Positions 24,380 through 31,365 of a DNA stretch of 64,000 nt are shown here, in pieces. The DNA lies in assembly GCA_016707605.1 (NCBI GenBank), contig JADJHJ010000010.1, forward strand, positions 62,001 to 126,000, in the 5' to 3' direction. The notes beneath the pieces were generated by a model. It was not told the origin of the DNA, did no database searches, and saw only the letters and a program-made list of their open reading frames with translations. The position numbers and the translations under genes were made by a program. Position 1 is the stretch's first letter; each line of letters opens with the position of its first letter. The stretch is from Candidatus Promineofilum glycogenicum. GTDB lineage: Bacteria; Chloroflexota; Anaerolineae; Promineifilales; Promineifilaceae.

Positions 24380-24804
24380 CAGGCTATCTCCTGCATCAGA
24401 AATGAGTTGACAACAAGCGGGCCGCATGGCCGCCGGTGGGACGGCCGTGCGACGAGCACTTCTCATGGAGAAGTGTCCGTCGGCTATCTTGCAGCGCTTC
24501 TTAACGCGGGATGCTCCCCACGTGAAAATGGCGTCAATCGTGATGCAGAGTGCGATGCCGGACAACCCGTCGTGGGTAACGAGAGCGTTGTCCGCGCCTT
24601 TTCGGCGTTGCCCGTCTCCTGTTCGGGTCAGGCGGCAACATTGTAACAAGCCAAACCGGCGGAATGACCGTTACTTAAGTACCACTCATACTACATTTGT
24701 CGGGGGCTTTTTCGCCAGAGAGAGGGGCGAACAAGTCCTGTCGCCTGCTAACGGGCAACAGGCGACAGAATCAGCGGAAAAGCAGACGGGGCAGCCGTTT
24801 TGTT
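24380..24804 (-). other. Structured 425-base leader region before paralogue C
   Basis: No gene. On the minus strand it contains a TACAAT (24640-24645) that could be a -10, then a chain of hairpins: GTTGCC...GGCAAC enclosing CCCG/CGGG; CGCC-GAAAA-GGCG; GGACAA...TTGTCC enclosing CCC-ACGAC-GGG; and CACTTCTC-CAT-GAGAAGTG (about 24458-24477). Near the D end there is a perfect stem CTGTCGCCTG / CAGGCGACAG (24738-24768), probably the end of the D transcript. The leader does not match riboswitch classes I can recall (c-di-GMP, SAM, cobalamin were considered). Confidence 0.5.
24738..24768 (-). terminator. Hairpin after paralogue D
   Basis: CTGTCGCCTG / CAGGCGACAG, 10-bp perfect stem with an 11-base loop, 37 bases past the stop of copy D. 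There is no U-run directly after it on the minus strand, so terminator function is tentative. Confidence 0.45.
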
Positions 24805-25476
24805 TTACGGGGTGTAGTGATCCCAACCGGAGAACGTGCCCCCGGCTTCGACAACGACGGCGGTGAAACGCACATCGAGCGGGAACCAGTCGGCCGGGTC
24901 GTGGCCGGCCCAGTTCCAGTCGCCATAGTCACTGACAACGCCGTTGTCGTCGTCGCGGATGACGATGCCGTTGCTGCGCGGTCGCGTCCAGTCGACCGGC
25001 GTTTTATTCAGCGACCACAGGCGAGCCACGTCCTGTGACCAGGTGATGACAGCCCCCGGCCGGCCGACGATCTTGCCGGCGCGGGTGCAGGTCTCGCGGT
25101 CGTCTTGCCACCAGCAGATTTGCAGGCCCATGTTCTGCGGCTGGGGCTGGCTGTGCACCTCGATGCGCAGGTGGATCGTGCCCTGGGCAAAGTTGATCGG
25201 CCGCGTCCAGTCGCCGTTGGCCCCCGGCAGCGGCTCCGGTGCGGGTATGCCGTGGTGGTCGATGGTGATCGGCCCGTTCCAGTCGAAGACCAGCAGTTCG
25301 TCGGCCGGCGGCGATGGGACGACGATGACCGGCGTGTAGATGCGACGGTTGGCTGTGTCGTCGGCCGCGACTGTTCGGTCGCGGCCGGCCAGCAGGGCGA
25401 ACCCGCCCAACAGGAGGATGAAGACGATGATGAAAGGCCGGGTTCGCCGCGCGCTATGGCTGTTGGAAGGTGTCAT
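24805..25476 (-). CDS. Secreted FDWN-family protein, copy D
   Basis: 223 residues. N-terminal Arg-rich region then a hydrophobic segment (PFIIVFILLLGGFALLA) as signal or anchor, a ~30-residue spacer, then the shared domain: ELLVFDWNGPITI, NGDWTRPINFAQGTIHLRIE, MGLQICWWQ, RETCTRA, DWTRP, DWNWAGHDPADWFPLDVRF, AVVVEAGGTFSGWDHYTP. It is divergent from B, C and E: the MWKKNG block is replaced by RLWSLNK and WYP by WFP. The conserved Cys pair and the end of the domain at the very C-terminus are kept. Function unknown. Confidence 0.84.
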   Translation of the reverse strand: MTPSNSHSARRTRPFIIVFILLLGGFALLAGRDRTVAADDTANRRIYTPVIVVPSPPADELLVFDWNGPITIDHHGIPAPEPLPGANGDWTRPINFAQGTIHLRIEVHSQPQPQNMGLQICWWQDDRETCTRAGKIVGRPGAVITWSQDVARLWSLNKTPVDWTRPRSNGIVIRDDDNGVVSDYGDWNWAGHDPADWFPLDVRFTAVVVEAGGTFSGWDHYTP

Positions 25477-25519
25477 ACTGTCCTCCAGGCCGAGGCGTTG
25501 GCGAGTGGTCGGCTCGCGC

Positions 25520-26577
25520 TCAGGGAATGTAGTTGTCCCAGCCGGAGAAGCCCGCGCCCTTTTCGACGACGACGACGGTGAAGCGCATGTCCAGCGGGTA
25601 CCACTCGTCCGGGTCTTCGCCGCTCCAGCCCCAGTTGTTATAGTTGCTGACCGGGTCGCCCTGGCTGTTGCGGATGGCCACGCCGTTGCGGTCGCGCGGC
25701 TGCGCCCAGTTGATGGGCTGGCCGTCCTTCTTCCACATCTTCTTGACCGCCGTGCTCCAGGTGACGACCGTGCCCGTTTGGCCCGACACGGCGGCGCGGG
25801 CGGTGCAGTTCTCCAGGGTGTTGTTGGCCTGCCAGACGCAGAACTCCATCTTCATGCTCTGGGGCACGGGCTGGTCGAAGATTTCGACGCGCAGATAGAG
25901 CGTGCCTTCGGCGAAGTTGATGGGCGTCGTCCAGTTGATGTTGGCGCCGGCCAGCGGTGGGTTGTCCCAGGGGAAGCCGCGGTGTTCTTTAGTGACCGGC
26001 ACGTTCCAGTCGAAGACCAGCAGTTCGTCACCGGGGGGCAGCGTGGCCGTGGGGCTGGGGGTCAGGGTGACGGTGGCTGTGGCCGTGGGCGTTTTGGTCG
26101 GCGTGGTTTTGGTTGGAGTGGCGTTGGTGGTGGCCGTCGCTGTGGCGGTGGCGGTGGGCGTGTCGGTGGTCGTTGCCGTGGCCGTGGCGGTGGCGGTGGG
26201 CGTGTCGGTGGGCGTCGCCGTCGGCGTGTCCGTTGGGGTGGCGGTCGCGCTCGGTGTGGTCGTGGCGGTGGCCGTCGCGGTGGCCGTTGCAGTAGATGCG
26301 AGCGTGGCGGTGGCCGTCGCCGTGCCGGTCGCCGTGGGCGTGCCCGGCAACACAGGGTGGCCGTGGCCGTAGCGGTCATCGTGGCCGTCGCGGCGGGCGT
26401 GGCCTCTTCGTCCGACCCGCCGAAGATGGCCGGGCCGAAGATGAAGTTGTCAGCGGCGGCCTGGGAGGCCCAGGCCGAAGCGACAGCCAACAGGGCCACG
26501 GCCCCCACCAGAGCCAACAACACAGCCGGCAGGATCGGCCGCCAACGATGCAGGACACGGTTCAGCTTTGCCATCAT
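25520..26577 (-). CDS. Secreted FDWN-family protein with long TAT/PT linker, copy E, frameshifted
   Basis: About 352 residues with one base restored. Start ATG 26577 or 26574, with GAGGAG 8-11 bases upstream. Signal peptide/anchor (RPILPAVLLALVGAVALLAVASAWA), a short GPAIFGGSDEEATP segment, then a linker of about 115 residues made of TATA, TPTDTPT and TKTPT repeats, then the shared domain (ELLVFDWNVPVT, GFPWDNPP, MKMEFCVWQ, LENCTAR, KMWKKDG, RDRNGVAIRN, GWSGEDPDEWYPLDMRF, SGWDNYIP). The frame changes at about 26355, where CCC read as CCCC joins both parts. The linker DNA is a degenerate GTGGCC hexamer repeat, prone to slippage or consensus error. First gene of the array in transcription order. 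Confidence 0.85.
26060..26350. repeat. Degenerate GTGGCC/GTCGCC hexamer repeat (coding)
   Basis: Nearly continuous six-base units such as GTGGCC, GTCGCC and GTGGGC over about 290 bases, coding for Thr/Ala/Pro repeats of paralogue E on the minus strand. The frame change of that gene lies at its edge. Confidence 0.75.
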
Positions 26578-26729
26578 TTCGGTTACTCCTCGCGCTTGGG
26601 CGGCTGCAATAGTAGCCGCGCCGCCGGCAGGCGCGCAAGCGTTTCCTACGCGGCGCTCATGGTCGGCCTCGCAACGATCCCCCACGCCCTGCGTATAGAT
26701 GACCAGAACCCGCAGCGGGAGATTGGATC

Positions 26730-27158
26730 ATGACCGACAAAGAACCATTGAAGATCACCCTCGAAGACCTGGGCCTGAGCGAACCGGCCGCGCCCACGCC
26801 ACCGGCCATCCCCGAACCGCCGGCCATTCCCGAACGACCGCAGAGCAAGGCGCGCGAGACGGTCGAGCAGGCCGGCCAGCGCGTGGCCGGCGCGGTGAAG
26901 GGGTCGACGGCCAAAGTCACGCACAAGATCGCCGACGCCACAGCCGAGACGGCCAACCGGACGGCCGAGGCGGTGCGCGACAAGGTCAGCGAGACCATCC
27001 AGACCCAGGCCAAGGCCACGGCCGACGCCGTGGAAGAGCGCCTGCGCCAGGTAGACTGGAAGACCGAAGCCACCAAAGGGGCCGAAGGTAGCCTGCGCTG
27101 GCTGAGCAAGCGGCTGGAGGAGTTGGCGGAGCGGTTGCGTGGGGATAGTAAGCAGTAG
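26730..27158 (+). CDS. Hypothetical amphipathic-helix protein
   Basis: 142 residues. N-terminal ~40 residues are Pro/Glu-rich (PPAIPEPPAIPERP) and probably disordered. Then one long amphipathic helical region with AETANRTAEAVRDKVSETIQ, rich in Ala, Thr, Lys and Glu with an 11-residue-like periodicity, resembling apolipoprotein/LEA-like or DUF883-like proteins. No signal peptide or membrane helix. It may lie on membranes, as such proteins often do; this is inference. Divergent from the paralogue array (153 bases between starts). Confidence 0.7.
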   Translation: MTDKEPLKITLEDLGLSEPAAPTPPAIPEPPAIPERPQSKARETVEQAGQRVAGAVKGSTAKVTHKIADATAETANRTAEAVRDKVSETIQTQAKATADAVEERLRQVDWKTEATKGAEGSLRWLSKRLEELAERLRGDSKQ

Positions 27159-27159
27159 G

Positions 27160-27235
27160 CCAGTGGGTCAGTGGGTCAGTAAAGATTAAAGATTGACCTA
27201 CTGACCTACTGCATACTGACCTACTGAATACTGTT
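27160..27235. repeat. GGTCAGTG word repeat, inverted
   Basis: CAGTGGGTCAGTGGGTCAGTA in direct orientation, then TGACCTACTGACCTACTG in inverse, an imperfect hairpin between the helical protein and the STAS gene. Same family at 27605-27675, 35249-35375, 42955-42995, 51918-51951 and inside metH. Confidence 0.75.
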
Positions 27236-27270
27236 TACTCTCTGCCCCCGCTGCTATACCATAGTGCCTC

Positions 27271-27606
27271 ATGGAAATCGAATTCGAGACGGTGGACGGG
27301 ATCACGGTGGTGACGCTGTTCGGCGAGCTGGACAGCCGCACGGCGCCGATTGTGCAGGAGAGGCTGATGGACCTGCCCGGCCCGGAGGCGCGGGTGCTGC
27401 TGGAGATGAGCGGCGTGAACTACATCAGCAGCGCCGGCCTGCGCGCCCTGCTGATGCTCTATCGCCGCATGGCCACCAGCGAGGGCCAGGTCGCCCTCGT
27501 TGGCCTGACGGAGAGCATCCGCGACGTGATGACCGTCACCGGCTTCCTCGACTTCTTCGCCGCCTATGACACCCTTGAAGAGGGGCTGGCGGCGCTAAAC
27601 CAGTAA
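27271..27606 (+). CDS. STAS-domain anti-sigma factor antagonist
   Basis: 111 residues, one STAS domain of SpoIIAA type: EFETVDGITVVTLFGELDSRTA, then VLLEMSGVNYISSAGLRALL, where the Ser of ISSAG is the residue normally phosphorylated by an anti-sigma kinase, and VALVGLTESIRDVMTVTGF. In partner-switching systems the unphosphorylated form binds the anti-sigma factor and frees the sigma factor. No anti-sigma kinase or sigma factor is adjacent; the PP2C phosphatase at 58.3 kb has no SpoIIE-like features, so no partner is claimed. Confidence 0.9.
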   Translation: MEIEFETVDGITVVTLFGELDSRTAPIVQERLMDLPGPEARVLLEMSGVNYISSAGLRALLMLYRRMATSEGQVALVGLTESIRDVMTVTGFLDFFAAYDTLEEGLAALNQ

Positions 27607-27675
27607 AACAGCAGGTCAGTAGGTCAGTAGGTCAGTACATCAGTCTGACCTACTGACCTACTGACCTACTGATCA
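27605..27675. repeat. GGTCAGTA inverted word repeat between convergent genes
   Basis: CAGGTCAGTAGGTCAGTAGGTCAGTA then TGACCTACTGACCTACTGACCTACTG, an almost perfect inverted repeat with ~25-nt arms. It fills the whole gap between the convergent STAS and beta-helix genes and so may serve as a bidirectional terminator. Confidence 0.8.
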
Positions 27676-28398
27676 CTCTCTACTCATCGCCCGCAAATTC
27701 TGCCGCAGCTTGATCACACTGTCGGCCGGGTGATACCCCTTGCGCAGGCTGGCGTTGGCGTAGACCAGCGTGCGCGGGCCGACGATGCAGCCGGGGTTGA
27801 GCACGGCGTTGCAGCCTGTTTGCGCGTCGTCGCCCAGGATGGCCCCGAACTTGGTCAGGCCGGTGTCGTACTCGCGGTCGTCGATGGTCAGCTTGATCGT
27901 CGGCCGCCGGCCCGTGGCCGGGTCTTTGGCGCTCAGAATGCCCAGGTTGCTCAGCTTCGTGCCCGCCCCCAGATTGACGCGGTGGCCCAGGATGGAGTCG
28001 CCGACGTAGGCGAAGTGGGGCGCGGCGGCGTGGGGCAGAAAGAGAGCGTGCTTGGCCTCGCTGGCGTGGCCCAGCACCGCGCCGTCGAGCAGGACGACGT
28101 TCTCGCGCACGTAGGCCCCGTGGCGCACGACCGCGCCGCGGCCGATGTAGGCCGGGCCGACGACGTAGGCCCCCGGCTCCACCACTGCCCCCTCCTCGAT
28201 GACGATAGGCGCGTCGCCCAGCCACGCGCCGCTCATGACCGTGCCGGCGATGCGCGTGCCGCCGGCCGTCAGCCGCGCCACGTGCTCTTCCAGATGGGCC
28301 AATGCTTCCCAGACGTAGGCGCAGTTGGCGAAGAAGGCGGCGGTGGTGGGGTCGGAGAGGTCGAATAGCGCCTCGGGGCGCAGATCTGTGTCGTTCAT
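27673..28398 (-). CDS. Left-handed beta-helix acyltransferase-like protein
   Basis: 241 residues. Hexapeptide-type repeats are visible from about 68 on: IVIEEGAVVEPGAYVVG, AYIGRGAVVRHGAYV, VLLDGAVLG, SILGHRVNLGAGTKLSNLG, and AILGDDAQTGCNAVLNPGCIVGPRT. This arrangement resembles the C-terminal half of GlmU or UDP-GlcNAc pyrophosphorylase-related uridylyltransferases without the nucleotidyltransferase domain. The GxGxKLSNLG block is close to the GlmU acetyl-CoA region (HVGxGTxxxN). Could acetylate a sugar nucleotide; substrate unknown. Confidence 0.8.
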   Translation of the reverse strand: MNDTDLRPEALFDLSDPTTAAFFANCAYVWEALAHLEEHVARLTAGGTRIAGTVMSGAWLGDAPIVIEEGAVVEPGAYVVGPAYIGRGAVVRHGAYVRENVVLLDGAVLGHASEAKHALFLPHAAAPHFAYVGDSILGHRVNLGAGTKLSNLGILSAKDPATGRRPTIKLTIDDREYDTGLTKFGAILGDDAQTGCNAVLNPGCIVGPRTLVYANASLRKGYHPADSVIKLRQNLRAMSRE

Positions 28399-28549
28399 GG
28401 CGTTGCTGCTCCTTGATGGGTGGATTCTACTGGAAGAGACGGGAATGTCATCTGGATGGCATGTCGGTTGCAGGCTGAAGAATAGGACGCGGATGACGTA
28501 GATGGCGCGGATGAACGTGGATAAGAAAGCGAACTATTGTGGTGTAGAT

Positions 28550-28577
28550 TTGTGTCATCCAATTCGCCGTGTATGCT
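28550..28577 (+). promoter_or_regulatory. Candidate promoter of the FMO gene, giving a leaderless mRNA
   Basis: TTGTGT (28550-28555), 16-base spacer, TATGCT (28572-28577). The expected start of transcription, about 7 bases on, coincides with the ATG at 28584, and no ribosome-binding site is present. Confidence 0.4.
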
Positions 28578-28583
28578 AGACTA

Positions 28584-29750
28584 ATGGCTGTGGAAGATAC
28601 CACCCCGATAATAGAAACCAACACCCTGATCATCGGCGCCGGCCCGGCCGGGCTGGCCGTCGCCGCCTGTCTGACGCAGCGCGGCGTGCCGTTCATCCTG
28701 CTGGAGCAGGGCGACCGCGTCGGCCGCGCCTGGCACGATCACTACGACCGGCTACACCTGCACACCAGCCGCGGCATGTCGGGCCTGCCTGGCCTGCCCA
28801 TGCCGCGCCGCTACCCCCGCTACCCCAGCCGCGACCAGGTGACGGCCTATCTGGCCGACTATGCCGCCCACTTCGGCATTAAACCCCACTTCAACCAGCG
28901 GCTCGCGCGGGCGGAGCGCGTGGACGGCCACTGGCTGGCCCAGACTGACGACCGGCGCTACACCGCTGGCGCGCTGGTGCTGGCCACGGGCTACACGCGC
29001 AAGCCGCACGTGCCCACCTGGCCCGGGCAAGAGGCGTACAGCGGGCAAGTGCTCCACAGTTCCGCCTACCGCAACGGCCGGCCGTTCGCCGGGCAGGACG
29101 TGCTGGTCGTCGGCTTCGGCAACTCCGGCGGCGAGATCGCCGTCGATCTCTACGAGCACGGGGCGCGGCCGAGCATCGCCGTCCGCAGCCCGGTCAACGT
29201 CATCCCGCGCGACACATTGGGCATCTCATCATTACAGTGGAACCTGCTGCTCAGCCGCTTGCCGGGCCGGTTGGGCGATCTCGTTGCCGCGCCGCTGGTC
29301 TACGCTTCGGTCGGCAACGTCTACAAGCATGGGTTGCGCAAGAACCGCGTAGGGCCAATCGAACAGATCAAGACCGAGGAGCAGGTGCCGCTGATCGACG
29401 TGGGCACGGTGAAGCTGATCAAGCGCGGCGCGTTGCCGGTCTATCCGGGCATTGAGCGGTTTACACCGGGCGGGGTGGTCTTCACGGACGGCCGCGAGAG
29501 GGACTTCGCCGCCGTGGTGCTGGCCACCGGCTACCGGCCCGACGTGGGCGAACTCATCCCCCAGGCGGGGGAGGCGGTCGCGCCGGGCGGCGTGCCTGTG
29601 GCCAGCGGGCGGGAGTTGGGGTTGCCGGGCTTGTACGCCTGCGGCTTCACCATTTCGCGCACCGGGATGCTGCGGGAGATTGGGATTGAGGCGCGGCGGA
29701 TTGCGGAGGCTATCGCGGCAGCCGGGTTAGCGTTAGCCAGTAAGACCTAA
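28584..29750 (+). CDS. Flavin-containing monooxygenase (FMO/YUCCA-like)
   Basis: 388 residues from the ATG at 28584 (a GTG at 28569 is also open). FAD Rossmann motif IIGAGPAGLAVAACL near the start; FMO fingerprint YSGQVLHSSAYRNG; NADPH motif VLVVGFGNSGGEIAVDLY; and the late VLATGYRPDVGEL motif. These enzymes oxidise N- or S-containing small molecules or ketones with NADPH and O2 in the cytosol. Closest in pattern to plant YUCCA-like and bacterial NAD(P)/FAD-dependent oxidoreductases; substrate unknown. Divergent from the beta-helix gene. Confidence 0.9.
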   Translation: MAVEDTTPIIETNTLIIGAGPAGLAVAACLTQRGVPFILLEQGDRVGRAWHDHYDRLHLHTSRGMSGLPGLPMPRRYPRYPSRDQVTAYLADYAAHFGIKPHFNQRLARAERVDGHWLAQTDDRRYTAGALVLATGYTRKPHVPTWPGQEAYSGQVLHSSAYRNGRPFAGQDVLVVGFGNSGGEIAVDLYEHGARPSIAVRSPVNVIPRDTLGISSLQWNLLLSRLPGRLGDLVAAPLVYASVGNVYKHGLRKNRVGPIEQIKTEEQVPLIDVGTVKLIKRGALPVYPGIERFTPGGVVFTDGRERDFAAVVLATGYRPDVGELIPQAGEAVAPGGVPVASGRELGLPGLYACGFTISRTGMLREIGIEARRIAEAIAAAGLALASKT

Positions 29751-29771
29751 CACAATAAGGATTGACGTTTC

Positions 29772-29800
29772 TTGCGACGGTGTACAAGTGTGCATATAAT
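29772..29800 (+). promoter_or_regulatory. Strong promoter of brnTA
   Basis: TTGCGA (29772-29777), 17-base spacer, perfect TATAAT (29795-29800). Transcription should begin near 29807, two bases before the toxin ATG at 29809, implying a leaderless toxin mRNA. Confidence 0.75.
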
Positions 29801-29808
29801 TAGACATC

Positions 29809-30062
29809 ATGGGCTATCAGTGGGATAGAGATAAAGCCGCCAAGTGCCGGGTGCGCTTCGCGTGCCGTGCCGCCCGGCCGATACCCATGCTATTACGATT
29901 GAGGATGACCACCCTGAGGAAGAGCGATTTATCTCTATCGGTATGGATGCCTATGGGCGATTGTTGGTAGTAGTCTACGCGTACCGCGAAGAAGATATCC
30001 GCCTCATCTCGGCTCGTAAGGCGACGATGGCTGAGCACCGGCAGTACGAGGGTGATCTATGA
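29809..30062 (+). pseudogene. brnT: BrnT toxin, damaged near the N-terminus
   Basis: The frame from ATG 29809 gives MGYQWDRDKAAK ... VRFA, the family start; then a second frame gives ADTHAITIEDDHPEEERFISIGMDAYGRLLVVVYAYREEDIRLISARKAT, the full family C-terminus (BrnT ribonuclease). Between them the KHG of the usual NxRKHGVxF is absent (about five codons short) and one base is missing, so the two halves are out of frame. As sequenced it cannot make BrnT. A missing base could be consensus error, but the missing codons include a conserved His needed for RNase function, which favours true decay. Stop overlaps the brnA ATG (ATGA). Confidence 0.8.
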
Positions 30063-30340
30063 AAGATGAATACGACTTTAGCGGCGGCCGTCGCGGCGCA
30101 ATCGATCCTTTGCCGCCGGGCAAGACGCGCATCACCATCCGGCTCGATAACGACGTACTCGACTGGTTCCGCGACCAGGTCGAGGCGGCCGGGGGCGGCA
30201 ACTACCAGACGCTCATCAATGGGGTGCTGCGTGACTACATTGTGGGGCAGCGCGCCGAAAGCGAGCCGCACGGCGAACTGCTGGAGAGGTTGCTCCGGCG
30301 TGTCTTGCGCGAAGAACTGGCCGGCTACGACGCCGCCTAG
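30059..30340 (+). CDS. brnA: BrnA antitoxin
   Basis: 93 residues. The family pattern is unmistakable: MKDEYDFSGGRRGAI, PPGKTRITIRLDNDVLDWFRDQV, then GGGNYQTLINGVLRDYI. The N-terminal segment wraps the toxin; the C-terminal ribbon-helix-helix binds operator DNA and represses the operon. ATGA overlap with brnT. It extends past the RHH domain by a ~25-residue helical tail (ELLERLLRRVLREELAGYDAA). Its stop overlaps the stop of the convergent rnz gene by four bases. Probably still functional as a repressor even if the toxin is broken. Confidence 0.93.
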   Translation: MKDEYDFSGGRRGAIDPLPPGKTRITIRLDNDVLDWFRDQVEAAGGGNYQTLINGVLRDYIVGQRAESEPHGELLERLLRRVLREELAGYDAA

Positions 30341-31293
30341 CCCTCTTCCTTCTTCACCCTAACCACCCCCTCCCGCGTAATCTGGTAATGATCCAGATCG
30401 CGGGCCACGTGGGTGTTGGCGAAGGTGGCGCGGGCCTCGGTGCGAATCTCGCGCTCGGAGTAGCGGCGCGACAGGTGGGTCAGGATGAGGTGCTGCACGC
30501 CGGCGTCGCGGGCCAGCGCGGCGGCGCGGGTGGCGGTCATGTGGCCGAACTCGGCGGCCATCTGCCCCTCCTCTTCCAGGTAGGTACTCTCCATCACCAG
30601 CGCGTCGGCCCCGCGGACGATCTCCAGCAGGTTGTCCGTGCGCCCCACGTCGCCGATGTGGACGTACTTCGTGCCGTGCTGCGTCTCGCCCAGCACGTCG
30701 TCGGGCGTCACGACGCGGCCGTCGGCCAGCGCCACCGCCTCGCCGCGCACCAGCCGCGCCCGCTCCGGCCCGAAGGGCACGCCCAACTCGGCCGCCCGCT
30801 CGGCCAGGAAGGGGCGGTGGGGCTTCTCCTCGAACAGATAGCCCAGGTTGCCCGGCCCGCGATGGCTGACCTCGAACGCCGTCAGGCTGAACTTCTCATC
30901 GGCGCAGACCACGTCGCCCGGCTCCAGCGGGTGCAGGCTGATGTCGATGGGCGGCCGATGCCCGGCGAAGACGACCTTGAACAGCAGGTCGCTGACGCGG
31001 CCCAGCGTCGCCCGGCCGCCGTAGATGTCGATGTGGTCGAGGTTCTCCCAGCGGGCCAGTGTGGACACCAGCCCACCCAGGCCGAGGATGTGATCGAGGT
31101 GGCCGTGGGTCAGCAGCACGGTGTCGAGCCTCTTGAAGCCCAGACCACTGCGCAAAATCTGGCGCTGCGTGCCCTCGCCGCAATCGAGTAGAAAGCGGTA
31201 GTGGCGGTGGAGAATAACGTGGCCGGCCAGCCCGCGGGTGACGGTCGGCGCGGACGAGGACGTACCGAGAAATATGACTTCAAACATAAGCAT
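30337..31293 (-). CDS. rnz: Ribonuclease Z
   Basis: 318 residues. Metallo-beta-lactamase fold endonuclease that trims tRNA 3' trailers in the cytoplasm. Seen: VIFLGTSSSAPT at the start, DCGEGTQRQ, the zinc motif THGHLDH, VVFAGHRP at the flexible-arm region, GDVGRTDNL and LILTHLSRRYSE with the late His ligands. The MESTYLEEE-like segment is also family-typical. An ATG at 31287 (MFEVIFLG) is the better match to the family start than 31293; neither has a clear ribosome-binding site. Confidence 0.93.
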   Translation of the reverse strand: MLMFEVIFLGTSSSAPTVTRGLAGHVILHRHYRFLLDCGEGTQRQILRSGLGFKRLDTVLLTHGHLDHILGLGGLVSTLARWENLDHIDIYGGRATLGRVSDLLFKVVFAGHRPPIDISLHPLEPGDVVCADEKFSLTAFEVSHRGPGNLGYLFEEKPHRPFLAERAAELGVPFGPERARLVRGEAVALADGRVVTPDDVLGETQHGTKYVHIGDVGRTDNLLEIVRGADALVMESTYLEEEGQMAAEFGHMTATRAAALARDAGVQHLILTHLSRRYSEREIRTEARATFANTHVARDLDHYQITREGVVRVKKEEG

Positions 31294-31307
31294 TCAGAGG
31301 GGAACCA

Positions 31308-31365
31308 CAGATTATGCAGATTTCACAGATTAAAAGAGCAATCTGTGTAATCTGTGGTTTCTTCA
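31308..31365. repeat. CACAGATT word inverted repeat
   Basis: AACCACAGATTATGCAGATTTCACAGATT ... AATCTGTGTAATCTGTGGTT, an inverted repeat with one arm longer than the other, between rtcA and rnz. Belongs to the same GCAGATT word family as 32459-32519, 33940-34092 and 52760-52836. Confidence 0.7.

Noticed and set aside
23270..24649. Longer start (24649) for paralogue C
   Set aside because: The ATG at 24379 has a ribosome-binding site and signal peptide; the extension is a leader read-through.
24380..24660. c-di-GMP, cobalamin or SAM riboswitch before paralogue C
   Set aside because: Conserved core sequences of these classes are absent, so only a structured leader is noted.
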